From: Sphingobacterium paludis
Lineage (GTDB): Bacteria > Bacteroidota > Bacteroidia > Sphingobacteriales > Sphingobacteriaceae
Length of the DNA stretch: 64,000 nucleotides
NCBI RefSeq assembly: GCF_004364125.1
Contig: NZ_SNZV01000006.1
Location: 348,674-412,673, forward strand
Direction of reading: 5' to 3'
Shown here: in pieces, positions 26,800 to 35,852 of the stretch
How positions within the stretch are numbered: the stretch's first letter is position 1
How the letters are laid out: each line of letters opens with the position of its first letter
The notes under the pieces: generated by a model
What the model was told of the DNA's origin: nothing
The model's database searches: none
What the model saw: the letters and a program-made list of their open reading frames with translations, nothing else
Program-made: the position numbers and the translations under genes

Positions 26800-27747
26800 T
26801 TGAAAGTATCAAACGAAACGAAAGTTGGTATCATCACCATAGCCGCACTTGCTCTATTGTTTATAGGGTACAACTTCTTAAAAGGAAATGATGTCTTTAG
26901 CTCCGAAAATGAATTTTACACGGACTACGATAATGTAGATGGCTTAACCGCCTCTAAACCTGTGGTCGTCAATGGGTATCAAATTGGGCGTGTTTCGAAG
27001 ATGGAACTTTTAGAGAACGGAAAAATTAGAACGCATTTTAAAATTAAAAACAACTACCAGATACCTTCGAACTCTGTTGCCCGGATTGTTAGTGCAGATC
27101 TGCTCGGTAGTAAAGCTATTGTATTTGAACTGGGCAATAGCACGACAATGGCCAAAGATGGCGACCCGCTCCTTTCCGATGTACAAGCAAACTTATTGGA
27201 AAAGGTGGAACCTCTCCAAAAAAAGGTCGAAAACCTCGTGGTCAAACTCGACTCGGTGCTCTCGGCAGTCAATACAGCCTTGGATGACGAATTTCAACGC
27301 GACTTTAAAAGCAGTTTACGCAGTATTTCCGTATCGCTTAACAATATGGAGCGGATCACAAGTGATGTAGAAGGCTTGATGGGTTCCGAAAAGATACGCC
27401 TTGCTCGTATTATGCAGAATCTGGAATCAATCACCAACAACTTTAAAAATAATAACGATAAGATCAATAGAATTTTAGCGAACTTAGACAACCTGTCGGA
27501 AGATTTGTCTAAAACGGAGATTAAAGCGACGATCGACAACGCTAACCAAGCCATGAAAGATGTGCAGGCTATTACTACAAAAATTAACAATGGCGAAGGT
27601 TCTATAGGCCTATTGCTACATGATGAAAAACTTTATAACAACCTGAACAGCGCCACGGCAGAGCTGGATGGTCTTATAAAGGATGTGAAAGAACGCCCCG
27701 GAAAATACATCCGCATTAGTATATTCGGAAAAAAAGATACGAATTAA
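26800..27747 (+). CDS. MlaD/MCE-domain protein
   Basis: MCE proteins bind lipids in the periplasm and are part of phospholipid-transport systems such as Mla. The 315-residue protein begins MKVSNETKVG from a TTG codon; the sequence right after it is the usual family start, which supports TTG. A single membrane anchor (about 9-26: VGIITIAALALLFIGYNF) is followed by the MCE domain (about 35-115: VDGLTASKPVVVNGYQIGRV). A long helical tail with many Leu, Asn and Asp residues forms probable coiled coil to about 290. No MlaE or MlaF genes are adjacent. It is 57 bases after the amidase and ends before a strong terminator. Confidence 0.9.
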   Translation: MKVSNETKVGIITIAALALLFIGYNFLKGNDVFSSENEFYTDYDNVDGLTASKPVVVNGYQIGRVSKMELLENGKIRTHFKIKNNYQIPSNSVARIVSADLLGSKAIVFELGNSTTMAKDGDPLLSDVQANLLEKVEPLQKKVENLVVKLDSVLSAVNTALDDEFQRDFKSSLRSISVSLNNMERITSDVEGLMGSEKIRLARIMQNLESITNNFKNNNDKINRILANLDNLSEDLSKTEIKATIDNANQAMKDVQAITTKINNGEGSIGLLLHDEKLYNNLNSATAELDGLIKDVKERPGKYIRISIFGKKDTN

Positions 27748-27806
27748 CAGCAAACAACTTGCAAACGCTGCGCTACTTAGCCGCAACGCGTTTATTTATT
27801 CATAGC

Positions 27807-27850
27807 AATTGCCCAGTATGATCTAGCTATCAGCTGGGCAATTTTGTTTT
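27807..27850 (+). terminator. Terminator after the MlaD-like gene
   Basis: A 10-bp perfect stem (27807-27816 with 27834-27843) has a 17-base loop, followed by a T-rich tract. Confidence 0.75.
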
Positions 27851-28455
27851 AACAATATGTTTAGAAATAAGTTGTATTTCCTACGCCTTCTGGCCAGCCA
27901 CTGATGTAAAGCGATGTCATCTACCCCTATTTCATCACTAGCAATCTCGTACTTTAGCCACAAAGCGCGTCTTTTACCTCGCTACAAGTTTAGAAAAAAG
28001 TGATACTTATCGCTTTCTTTGTTTTATATACTTAGCAACATGTCTATGTTATTATACAGTTAAGGCCGGGTATAAATTTATATTCAGCCACAAGTATGTG
28101 TATTTGCATATTCTAGCATATTAGTAAAAATCAACGCTTTTCCGGAAAACATACAAATAAGGTCATCATTTTCAAACGACATAGGAAGACCGATGAAACA
28201 GCCTTCTTGATGATAGTGATTACTTACCGCAACAACTAGAATTCCCACAAAATCGGACTCATCCAAAAAGAAGTCAAGTTGATTGACCTGTTTCCTGAGA
28301 AATAGCGCACGCTAAACATCATTGGCGATTTTGACTGTAAAGGCTTACCATCTAGACAGTCTCTGTCGTTTTATTAAGCATTCTTTAGTTCGCTTGGGTA
28401 ATAGCGAACTAAAGAACAATCGAGCGCAAGTACTTTGTCAAGAAAATACACACTC
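27851..28455. other. Gene-free stretch
   Basis: This AT-rich region of about 600 bases holds no convincing gene, tRNA or promoter. A 60-codon open frame on the minus strand (28084-28266) resembles nothing I know and is probably chance or a remnant. Confidence 0.5.
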
Positions 28456-30348
28456 ATGAAAAAGTATACAGCATTGTTTTTGCCACTATTTTTCGCAATC
28501 TTACCATGTATCTTAGCGAATGCCCAGGCACAGCAGGATCACTTCTCAACAGCAGCACTAGCCAAACTACTTCTTAAAGTGGATACCATTCGGCAACAAG
28601 GACAGATGCCAGGTTTGATGATTTCCATTGTCGCAAAAGACCGCATCGCATTTTCCACAGGGCTTGGATATGCAGACGTCGAACAAAAGATACCGGTAGA
28701 CAGCACCACGCAGTTTCACTTAGCTTCCATAAGCAAATTTTTCGTAGCTATGGGTATCCAAAAATTAGTCACCGAAGGGAAATTAAACCTTAACGATCGA
28801 CTTAGGGATATAGCGCCCGAGGTTCCTTACACCAATACGTGGGAGTCCTCGCATCCGATTAGGCTTGTCCATCTTCTAGAACATACTGCTGGTTTCGAAG
28901 ATATCGCTTTAAATAAGATGGTCAATGTTAGCGGAAAGCCGTTAACAGGGATTGATGCTATAGTAGATCAAAAGAATGCCCTGACTTCGCGGTGGAGACC
29001 TGGTGAAATGATGGCTTATTCAAATCCGGGTTACAATGTTTTGGGATACATCATTGAAAAGGTATCAGGTAAGCCATGGGATGCGCACATTCAACAAACG
29101 CTTTTTAAACCATTGGGTATGCACAGTACCTTATTTGACTTGCGAGGTGAAAGTAGGGCAACCTATGCGAAAGGTTATGACTTCAGAAATGGAAAGCACA
29201 TGTTGCTACCGTTCTACACGCCAAGCAGCAATGGCGCTTCCAGCGCATTGGTATCGAGTGCGGCCGACATGAGTAAATTCCTGCATTATCTTGTAGAGAG
29301 CCCTCGCTATAGCAGCGATAGCCTACTTAACAACCAAGCCCTTACCGAAATGGAAAAGGTACACAGTACTTTAGCTAGCCGTAACGGTCTTCAAACAGGA
29401 TACGCGCTAGGCAACGATCTTTTTCCCAACAATAAAAAAGTAACATTTCGAGGACACAATGGCAAAGGTGAAGGATTTAGTTCTTGGATATTTTTTAATA
29501 GGAAGGCGGGTTTAGCTTATGCCATTTCCACCAATTGCAATACAAATCTATGGCCGATATCGGAGGTCGTCGAGGACTTTTTAACGAAAAATATGGCAGC
29601 TCCAGAAATGTACAGTATCAAAGTAGATAGCGCCAAAACAGAGCCCCTCCTGGGGTACTATCAATTTACAAATCCTAAGAATGAGCGATGGGAGTTCTAC
29701 AAGAAGATTTTTGGTGGGATTAACCTACTCTCGATTGACGGTGATAAACTTATTATTGATAAAGGGAGGGGTCAGATCGACTCCCTGATCCACATGGGCA
29801 ATGGAATTTTTCGATTGCAGGGCGATATAATTGCTTCCTGTATCATCGGACAGGACAATGAGGGACGTTCCTTTTTTCAAGGTTATGGAAATAGCTTTTA
29901 TCGCAAAACAGCTTATGCGCCAATCCTCGTCCAAAAAACACTTATCTATCTGGGGCTGCTTGCTGCATTGCTTTCTATCATCTACGCTATTGTTGCCATC
30001 CCTTTGGCCATCTTTAAAAAAATCAGCTTCATAGACCTTTGTTCGATAGTATTACCCGCACTAGGTATACTTTGTTTTCTCTGGGCATATCGTCTGTTGG
30101 GCTCGACTGATGCCACCCATAAGGAACTTTTTGCAACCGCAAACACGACCAGTATTTCCATTTTTGCAGACACGCTCTTTTTCGCTATAAGCATCGCGAC
30201 CTCAGCATATCTCCTATATAGAGGCTGGTCGCGAATTAGCAATACCTGGCTCAAATTTGCCTTCGCTTTCAATACGTTATTTTTGCTTTATTTGGTCGCG
30301 CTCTTATCCATACATGGTTGGATCGGCATACCTATCTGGAGCATGTAA
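28456..30348 (+). CDS. Serine hydrolase of the beta-lactamase/AmpC-like family with C-terminal membrane helices
   Basis: This large family includes penicillin-binding enzymes, peptidases and esterases. The 630-residue product (start at ATG 28456 because MKKYTALFLPLF begins a signal peptide ending near ANAQA; an upstream TTG would add seven polar residues) has SISK at 91-94 with the nucleophile Ser 91, YSN at 188-190 and HNGKGEG as the third motif. The catalytic domain runs to about 380. A 60-90 residue beta region follows and then about four hydrophobic helices at the end, a plan seen in some Bacteroidota homologues. The substrate cannot be told and antibiotic resistance should not be assumed. 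Confidence 0.85.
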   Translation: MKKYTALFLPLFFAILPCILANAQAQQDHFSTAALAKLLLKVDTIRQQGQMPGLMISIVAKDRIAFSTGLGYADVEQKIPVDSTTQFHLASISKFFVAMGIQKLVTEGKLNLNDRLRDIAPEVPYTNTWESSHPIRLVHLLEHTAGFEDIALNKMVNVSGKPLTGIDAIVDQKNALTSRWRPGEMMAYSNPGYNVLGYIIEKVSGKPWDAHIQQTLFKPLGMHSTLFDLRGESRATYAKGYDFRNGKHMLLPFYTPSSNGASSALVSSAADMSKFLHYLVESPRYSSDSLLNNQALTEMEKVHSTLASRNGLQTGYALGNDLFPNNKKVTFRGHNGKGEGFSSWIFFNRKAGLAYAISTNCNTNLWPISEVVEDFLTKNMAAPEMYSIKVDSAKTEPLLGYYQFTNPKNERWEFYKKIFGGINLLSIDGDKLIIDKGRGQIDSLIHMGNGIFRLQGDIIASCIIGQDNEGRSFFQGYGNSFYRKTAYAPILVQKTLIYLGLLAALLSIIYAIVAIPLAIFKKISFIDLCSIVLPALGILCFLWAYRLLGSTDATHKELFATANTTSISIFADTLFFAISIATSAYLLYRGWSRISNTWLKFAFAFNTLFLLYLVALLSIHGWIGIPIWSM

Positions 30349-30483
30349 ACCTTACTTCGGGTAAAAGCGGCAAAATACAGGCAAATCGATGGTTATTTTT
30401 TCTTATTGGCAGCTGCTCTACGATTATACGCGTTTACGGAAGCTCCTTATTGCTACATCGACATGGACGTGCCAGGTTGGATA

Positions 30484-30978
30484 TCAGAGGGACCCGTCTT
30501 TAATCTTATCTTTTAGCTCGGGACTCGCTGAAACCCATTTCTCGAAAACTTTTATGGCATCGCTAGCACTTATACGTTCAAAATTGATAGCTTGATCATC
30601 GATGTTTTTCTTTAGCTGCTCAAGGATGAACTGGTCACCAAATCCTGCCCATTCCGCATCGCGCTTGGTGTTACCGTAATATACTTGCTTGATATTCGCC
30701 CAATAAATTGCGCTGAGACACATGGGGCATGGTTCCGCGCTCGTATACATCACGCAACCGCTCAAGTCTGCTTTTCCAATCTTTTTTGCAGCCTTGCGTA
30801 TGGCATTTATTTCTGCATGTGCCGTAGGATCACAATCGTGCGTAACGCTATTGGCTTCTGCACTCAAGATCTTGCCATCCCTTACTATCACACACCCGAA
30901 CGGACCGCCAGCCAGCGTTTCCAGGTTATTTTCCGATAGCGAGATCGCCCTCTGCATATATTTCTGATGTGTTTTCAT
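30484..30978 (-). CDS. Nucleoside/guanine deaminase (CDA-fold zinc deaminase)
   Basis: This is a zinc-dependent deaminase of the cytidine deaminase fold that hydrolyses an amino group from a nucleobase or nucleoside. The 164-residue protein has the zinc motifs HAE at 54-56 (His ligand and catalytic Glu) and PCPMC (Cys 84 and Cys 87), plus GGPFGCVIVRDGKI near the N-terminus. The length and the HDCDPTAHAE context are closer to guanine deaminase (GuaD-like) than to the tRNA adenosine deaminase TadA, but this is a judgement from memory. It is a single gene, convergent with the hydrolase gene upstream in the window. Confidence 0.9.
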   Translation of the reverse strand: MKTHQKYMQRAISLSENNLETLAGGPFGCVIVRDGKILSAEANSVTHDCDPTAHAEINAIRKAAKKIGKADLSGCVMYTSAEPCPMCLSAIYWANIKQVYYGNTKRDAEWAGFGDQFILEQLKKNIDDQAINFERISASDAIKVFEKWVSASPELKDKIKDGSL

Positions 30979-31391
30979 ACCTTATGAACAGCAATTAGGT
31001 ACAAGCAGTTTTATTGTTGTTCATCCTATCTGCGTTATATGACGCTGTCTTTTATGCGAACATCGCTTTTACATTTATTACAAACCAGCTGGCTAAAGTT
31101 TTTCCGCGATGTCGTATGTCGACCATCAGCAATATTATAGGCTTTACTATTTCAGCTAAAGTCGTTCTTGGTATTTAGCACAATAAAATGATTAAACAAT
31201 CATAGCATAAGAATGTTATAGCTTACTTTGAGGATCGATTTATGGCAGCTATCATTGGCTTCGAGCTTCAGTTCATAGTGTTCTCATATAGCGTCTCCTC
31301 CTTCGATACCAGATAGTCAATTTTTATTTTTTTCCTTCCCAGAATAAGGCACTTTAGGTGATTTTTCTAATGCTCTCATCACTATTTCTAA
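30979..31391. other. Gene-free stretch
   Basis: This region of about 410 AT-rich bases holds no gene, RNA or clear promoter. A short minus-strand frame near 31325-31380 (20 codons) is too small to call. Confidence 0.5.
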
Positions 31392-32198
31392 TTATTTCAC
31401 CGCACTGTTAATTACGTGACAAGGAGTAATTTTAACTAAACTCATGGGGTGACCCGTTAGATTTTGATAAGCGGTATAATTTTTAGAACATTCTCGATTA
31501 GCGTTTTTAGTAGTAAACTTTAGTGCTTCAGCTAATGCTCTTTCAACCTCAGCTTCTTGATCATAAGCAATCACCCTTTCTTCCACATAAGTTCTGAAAC
31601 CTGGCTTTAACGAATAATGAGAATATTCATTAGCGTTACCTAAATGTTTAGTAACATAAAAATATGTCTCGGGTATCTCATATCTATCGAAATCAAGATG
31701 AAAATTAATCTTAATAACGTTCATTAGCTGATTGTAATTTCTAAAACCTGATGTTGGGCGGAATTCTTCATATAGCTTGTAATCTGGAGCGCTACTTGCA
31801 CTACTAATACTGTAGAGCGTCGATGTGTAAATTATAATATTATCCTCCACAACCCCAGAGTTAGTCGGGTTAGAATTAGCGCTATAGCTATATATGTTTG
31901 CAAAATCAATATGCAATTGGTTCAATCCATTAAAATAATAACCGGGATTAATGTCAAATGGTGATTCATATTTGATAACCTCGAGAATAGCGTAAAATAA
32001 CACCTTTTGGTTCTCGTTGAGAGATTCAAACAAAACAGCATCAAATTCCTGATCCGAATAGAATAATACACTCGCAGACGCAGCTTGATTTGGCAAAAAT
32101 TGCTCGGAAGATTTACTGATCCCTTTAAGATTTTCCAATTGCGATTTTGAGCACGAAAGAAAAGTAAGCAGTAATACAATAAACGATAGCTTTTTCAT
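31392..32198 (-). CDS. Unrecognised lipoprotein, 268 residues
   Basis: I do not recognise the family. A lipoprotein signal is clear: LLLTFLSCSKS with the lipid-bearing Cys at residue 16. The mature part is rich in Ser, Asn, Tyr and Phe (IDFANIYSYSANSNPTNSG; SAPDYKLYEEFRPTSGF), has alternating polar and aromatic stretches typical of surface proteins, and has two further Cys residues near the end (REC and TPCHV), possibly a disulphide. It begins 112 bases after an ECF sigma factor gene on the same strand with no terminator recognised between, so it may belong to that transcript. The region is more AT-rich than its neighbours. Confidence 0.7.
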   Translation of the reverse strand: MKKLSFIVLLLTFLSCSKSQLENLKGISKSSEQFLPNQAASASVLFYSDQEFDAVLFESLNENQKVLFYAILEVIKYESPFDINPGYYFNGLNQLHIDFANIYSYSANSNPTNSGVVEDNIIIYTSTLYSISSASSAPDYKLYEEFRPTSGFRNYNQLMNVIKINFHLDFDRYEIPETYFYVTKHLGNANEYSHYSLKPGFRTYVEERVIAYDQEAEVERALAEALKFTTKNANRECSKNYTAYQNLTGHPMSLVKITPCHVINSAVK

Positions 32199-32310
32199 AT
32201 TTTCAATTTAAGTTAAACGCATTTCAATAATGAAAGCTTGGCAGAAAAAAAACTTATACATAATTATTACGAACAAGAACAGAAAAAGCACTAACGAAAA
32301 ACAAAAAAAA

Positions 32311-32889
32311 TTATAAATTATCTAAAAAAGGAAAGAAAAGGAGTGCTTTGAGCTCATTATTATATTGCGACGCAAAGGTACGGATCTGTTTCATAGCCAA
32401 AACGAGGTGATTACTAACTGTAGCGGGCGATATTCCCAGGATTTCACCCACTTCGCCATAACTCCTCCCCTCCATTTTACAAAGGGTAAAGATTAATTTG
32501 CGTTGCGGAGGCAGCAGATTTACTGCCTGCTCCAAAATTTTTTGCTCTTCCTTTTGCATAAAGGTATCTTCTACAGAATTAGACGTTGTGTTCGTTTGCA
32601 AGGACACGTGATCGTATACCGCTTTCCTGCTTATGTTGCGTCGAAGAAGATCAATTGCCATGGAATCAGACATACGTAGCAGGTAGTTTGCCACATTTTT
32701 CTCTACCGCAATAGCCGCGCGATTGGTCCAAAATTTGACGAATACATTTTGCAATAGCTCTTCCGCTTCGTCTTCGTCCTTCAGCAGATACAAGAGACGT
32801 TTAAAAACACGTTCGGAATAGCATCTATAAACCTGCTCAAAAGCTTTTTTATCGCCCGAAACAAAGAGAGAGAGCAACGTTTTTTCCAT
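32311..32889 (-). CDS. ECF-type RNA polymerase sigma factor (Bacteroides expansion family 1 type)
   Basis: This is an alternative sigma factor that directs RNA polymerase to a small set of genes. The 192-residue protein has region 2 at about 10-78 (FEQVYRCYSERVFKRLLYLL; EAEELLQNVFVKFW) and region 4 at about 120-175 (LPPQRKLIFTLCKMEGRSYG; EVGEILGISPATVSNHL, the DNA-binding helix-turn-helix). No FecR-type anti-sigma or SusC gene follows, unlike most relatives; the downstream gene is a lipoprotein of unknown function. A long gene-free region lies upstream of its start. Confidence 0.92.
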   Translation of the reverse strand: MEKTLLSLFVSGDKKAFEQVYRCYSERVFKRLLYLLKDEDEAEELLQNVFVKFWTNRAAIAVEKNVANYLLRMSDSMAIDLLRRNISRKAVYDHVSLQTNTTSNSVEDTFMQKEEQKILEQAVNLLPPQRKLIFTLCKMEGRSYGEVGEILGISPATVSNHLVLAMKQIRTFASQYNNELKALLFFPFLDNL

Positions 32890-33453
32890 TTTTTAACTTA
32901 ACTATCGGTTACTAGGAATCATTTACCAATAGTAAATTTATAAAATTTTTATCTTATTACGAAGTTAGACAAGCTATTCAGATTAATATATAAAATTAAA
33001 AAAACATAATGCATTCAAAACGCATTATAAATCATTTCAATTTGTTAAATTCAATATGTAGACAAGTCTTCATATTATCGGATATAGAAAGTGCATAATA
33101 TCATCAAAGGAACTGCATAATCCTATCTAAAACAATCAGTTACTTATCGACATACACAAAATACATGGCAATAGTATTCATGACGTCAAACGCAACACAT
33201 TAGGATCATACCAACCTAGCAAATCAGCACATAAAAATGAATTAAACAAGCACGACCTAACCCCTTCCGTTTCAAAGATAGGCTTGGTATGCACAGTGAA
33301 TCACGTGGCCTTGGCTGACCGTAATTGCTTGTAGACTACCTAAAGGTTTCAAAAGGAAAGGAATCGGAAAAAGAGGCGGGTCGGGAAAAGGATACACATG
33401 GCTATGCGAGATCAAAAAGAGCGGCTATTAGGCTGCTATAAAGATAAAGAAGT
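32890..33453. other. Gene-free stretch upstream of the sigma factor gene
   Basis: This region of about 560 bases is very AT-rich at the sigma-factor end and mixed towards the right. No coding frame, tRNA or known RNA family was recognised. It must hold the sigma factor promoter, which I could not place. Confidence 0.5.
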
Positions 33454-33488
33454 AAAAAAGGGAGCTGTCCATGCACAGCTCCTTTTTT
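33454..33488. terminator. Terminator after the S9 peptidase gene
   Basis: A stem with AGCTGT/ACAGCT core (33463-33468 with 33475-33480), extended by A-rich and T-rich flanks with one bulge, has a 6-base loop. Read on the minus strand it ends in a T-run 43 bases after the peptidase stop. Confidence 0.75.
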
Positions 33489-33530
33489 ACTGGAGTATAA
33501 GAGCGAACTAAAAAAGATTGCCCGTTCGAC

Positions 33531-35621
33531 TTACAAGGTTTCTTTCAGCCAGCCAAAAAACTCACGCTGCCATACCTGCGCATTGTGGCCAGAAAGCACC
33601 CAATGATTTTCTTCTGGTAGATATACCAGGCGGCTTTTAATATTTTTCAGCTGTGCAGCCTGGAAGGCCTCAAGCCCCTGCCCTATTGGCACCCGAAAAT
33701 CCTTACCGCCTTGGAAGATCAAGATTGGCGTATTCCATTTGTCGACATGTTTGATGGGGTTGAACTCCGTATATGTCTTTTCATTAGCCTTATCCCAATA
33801 TGGGCCACCAAGATCGTAATTGGCAAAAAACAGTTCCTCTGTTGTACCATACCATGATGTCATGTCAAATAGCCCACAATGAGAAATCAATGATTTAAAT
33901 CGTCCTTCATGCACGCCTGCCAACATGAAAACGGAGTAACCACCGTAGCTGGCACCTACCGCGCCAATACGTGCTTTATCGACATACGATTCTTTCGCTA
34001 AATCATCTACAGCAGATAGGTAATCGCGAATAGGCTGCCCGCCCCAGTCTTTGCTAATGTCTTGATTCCATTTCACACCCCAGCCCGGCATCCCACGTCT
34101 ATTAGGCAATAGCACAATATACCCTTGAGACGCCATCAGCTGAAAGTTCCAACGAAAGGAATAGCCCAATGTCGTGGCCGACTGCGGCCCTCCCTGACAA
34201 AACAACAACGTCGGGTATTTTTTCGCAGGATCGAAATTCGGTGGATAGATGACCCAAGAAAATAGGTCTGCTCCGTCGCTAGCCTTTGTAAAACGGCCTT
34301 CCACCTTCGTTTCAGCAATCTTGGAAAACGCTGCATCGTTTACTCTGGTAATAGCTCGCAATGACTTCTCCTTCAAATCGTACCTATAAATCTCTGCGGC
34401 CCGCGTTAAAGTCGTCGATGAAACCACCAATCCACCATCTACCTCCCCTACGATATCACCGATATCAAATTGTCCTTCGCTAAGTTGCTTCACCGGAACA
34501 ACCCCTTTTTTGGCCTGCCCCACTGCTACTTCAAACAGCTGGACGGTGCCTTTGGTCGGCGCAGTGAAATAGAGCTTTCTACTGTCCTTGCTCCAGATGA
34601 ACGAGTTGACCGTGCCATCCCAAGACGCCGTAAGATTCACCCGCTGCGAAGACTTCCTGTCAAAGACTATAATATCGGTCTTGTCGGCTTCATAACCGTC
34701 TGTCTTCATGCTTAGCCAAGCCAGCTTTTGCCCATCGGGACTGTAAACCGGATGGGTATCGTAACCCGCCATCCCTTCGGTAAGATTGGTTGTGGCTTTA
34801 CTAGCCAGCTCATACCGATAGATATCCGTGTTTGTGCTGACCGCATAATCTTTGCCAAACTTTTTCTTACTCACGTAGAGCACGGCCTTACTATCGGGCG
34901 TCCAAGCGAAATCGTCTGCCCCACCAAATGGTGCTTGTGGGCTATAGAAGGGCTGGTCGGCAAGCAAATCGATCGGCTCGCCGATCTTACCGTTGTCATA
35001 GCTGGCTACAAATGGGTGGTTGAAGCGCCCATCGTTGAAGCTGTCCCAATGCCGGTAATCCAGATCATCGTATATGTACACATTGGATTTGGCCAAATCC
35101 GGATACTTATCGGGGCTGTGATATTTCTTGACCAACACGGGGCGGCTGTAGAGAATATGCTTGCCGTCAGGCGAAATTTTCACATTTTCCAGTCCCTCCT
35201 CGACGGATGTGAGCTGCTTAGCCTCTCCTCCGTTTAATGATTTTGTCCAAAGCTGCCGGTTATGAAGATAGATGACATTGCCCTCTTTCGTTATTTGCAC
35301 GACAGACTCTCCGCCGGCCTCCGTCGTAAATGGGACAGCCTCACCCCCACTTACGGGCGCAATGAATAGATTTTTTTCCGATTTATTTTCACCAAAGCTA
35401 TACATGGAAACACCATAGATTAGCTGCTTTCCATCGGCGGACAATCCCTCTGCGTTCACCCGCCCCAGTTCCCAAAGTTTCTCCGGCGTCATACTATCTT
35501 GTCGTATGTCATAAAATTTATTCTTTACCAATGTTCTATTTACCCGTTGCGTCGGCGTATGCTGCGCCATCACGCCCGAACTGAGCAGCAAGGCGAAAGC
35601 TATAGCAGAAATCTTATCCAT
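33531..35621 (-). CDS. Secreted S9-family peptidase (prolyl oligopeptidase type)
   Basis: S9 peptidases are serine peptidases that cut short peptides, often after Pro or by removing dipeptides. The 696-residue protein has a signal peptide (AIAFALLLSSGVMAQ), an N-terminal beta-propeller region (about 50-430, with WD-like units such as SPDGKHILYSRP and SPDGQKLAWLSM) and a C-terminal alpha/beta hydrolase domain with the catalytic triad Ser 558 (GASYGGYS), Asp 641 (GGKDFRVP) and His 673 (ENHWV). All catalytic residues are present. It probably acts in the periplasm or outside the cell, in amino-acid scavenging. It is a single gene followed by a terminator. Confidence 0.93.
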   Translation of the reverse strand: MDKISAIAFALLLSSGVMAQHTPTQRVNRTLVKNKFYDIRQDSMTPEKLWELGRVNAEGLSADGKQLIYGVSMYSFGENKSEKNLFIAPVSGGEAVPFTTEAGGESVVQITKEGNVIYLHNRQLWTKSLNGGEAKQLTSVEEGLENVKISPDGKHILYSRPVLVKKYHSPDKYPDLAKSNVYIYDDLDYRHWDSFNDGRFNHPFVASYDNGKIGEPIDLLADQPFYSPQAPFGGADDFAWTPDSKAVLYVSKKKFGKDYAVSTNTDIYRYELASKATTNLTEGMAGYDTHPVYSPDGQKLAWLSMKTDGYEADKTDIIVFDRKSSQRVNLTASWDGTVNSFIWSKDSRKLYFTAPTKGTVQLFEVAVGQAKKGVVPVKQLSEGQFDIGDIVGEVDGGLVVSSTTLTRAAEIYRYDLKEKSLRAITRVNDAAFSKIAETKVEGRFTKASDGADLFSWVIYPPNFDPAKKYPTLLFCQGGPQSATTLGYSFRWNFQLMASQGYIVLLPNRRGMPGWGVKWNQDISKDWGGQPIRDYLSAVDDLAKESYVDKARIGAVGASYGGYSVFMLAGVHEGRFKSLISHCGLFDMTSWYGTTEELFFANYDLGGPYWDKANEKTYTEFNPIKHVDKWNTPILIFQGGKDFRVPIGQGLEAFQAAQLKNIKSRLVYLPEENHWVLSGHNAQVWQREFFGWLKETL

Positions 35622-35852
35622 AGTGTTGTCTTATAGCGGTGCAATTTACTAAATGATCTGACTTTCCCGAAATGGACATCGCCAAATGCAGTAAAATTTA
35701 TGCTGTCGGACGATTAACTTGTAAGCTTGTGCCGTCTGCTACCCGTCATCATCCTAACTTAGGTAATATATGCCTTGAGACGCCAATAGTAAATAGCGCT
35801 GAACGTCGTAAAACAACGAAGCTTCCGTTTGGAAAAAACCCTGTTAAGCGCC

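Noticed and set aside
28084..28266. 60-codon minus-strand open frame in the gap before the beta-lactamase-fold gene
   Set aside because: No known motif, promoter or terminator; possible but unsupported, so not called as a gene.
28456..30348. Antibiotic-resistance beta-lactamase
   Set aside because: The SISK and YSN motifs only show the wide serine-hydrolase family; the C-terminal membrane helices and length do not fit a dedicated class C beta-lactamase.
31392..32889. Mobile element or genomic island
   Set aside because: The region is AT-rich and gene-poor, but there are no terminal repeats, integrase, transposase or tRNA junction.
33402..33512. 37-codon plus-strand frame near the S9 peptidase terminator
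   Set aside because: It reads through the terminator hairpin and has no supporting context.
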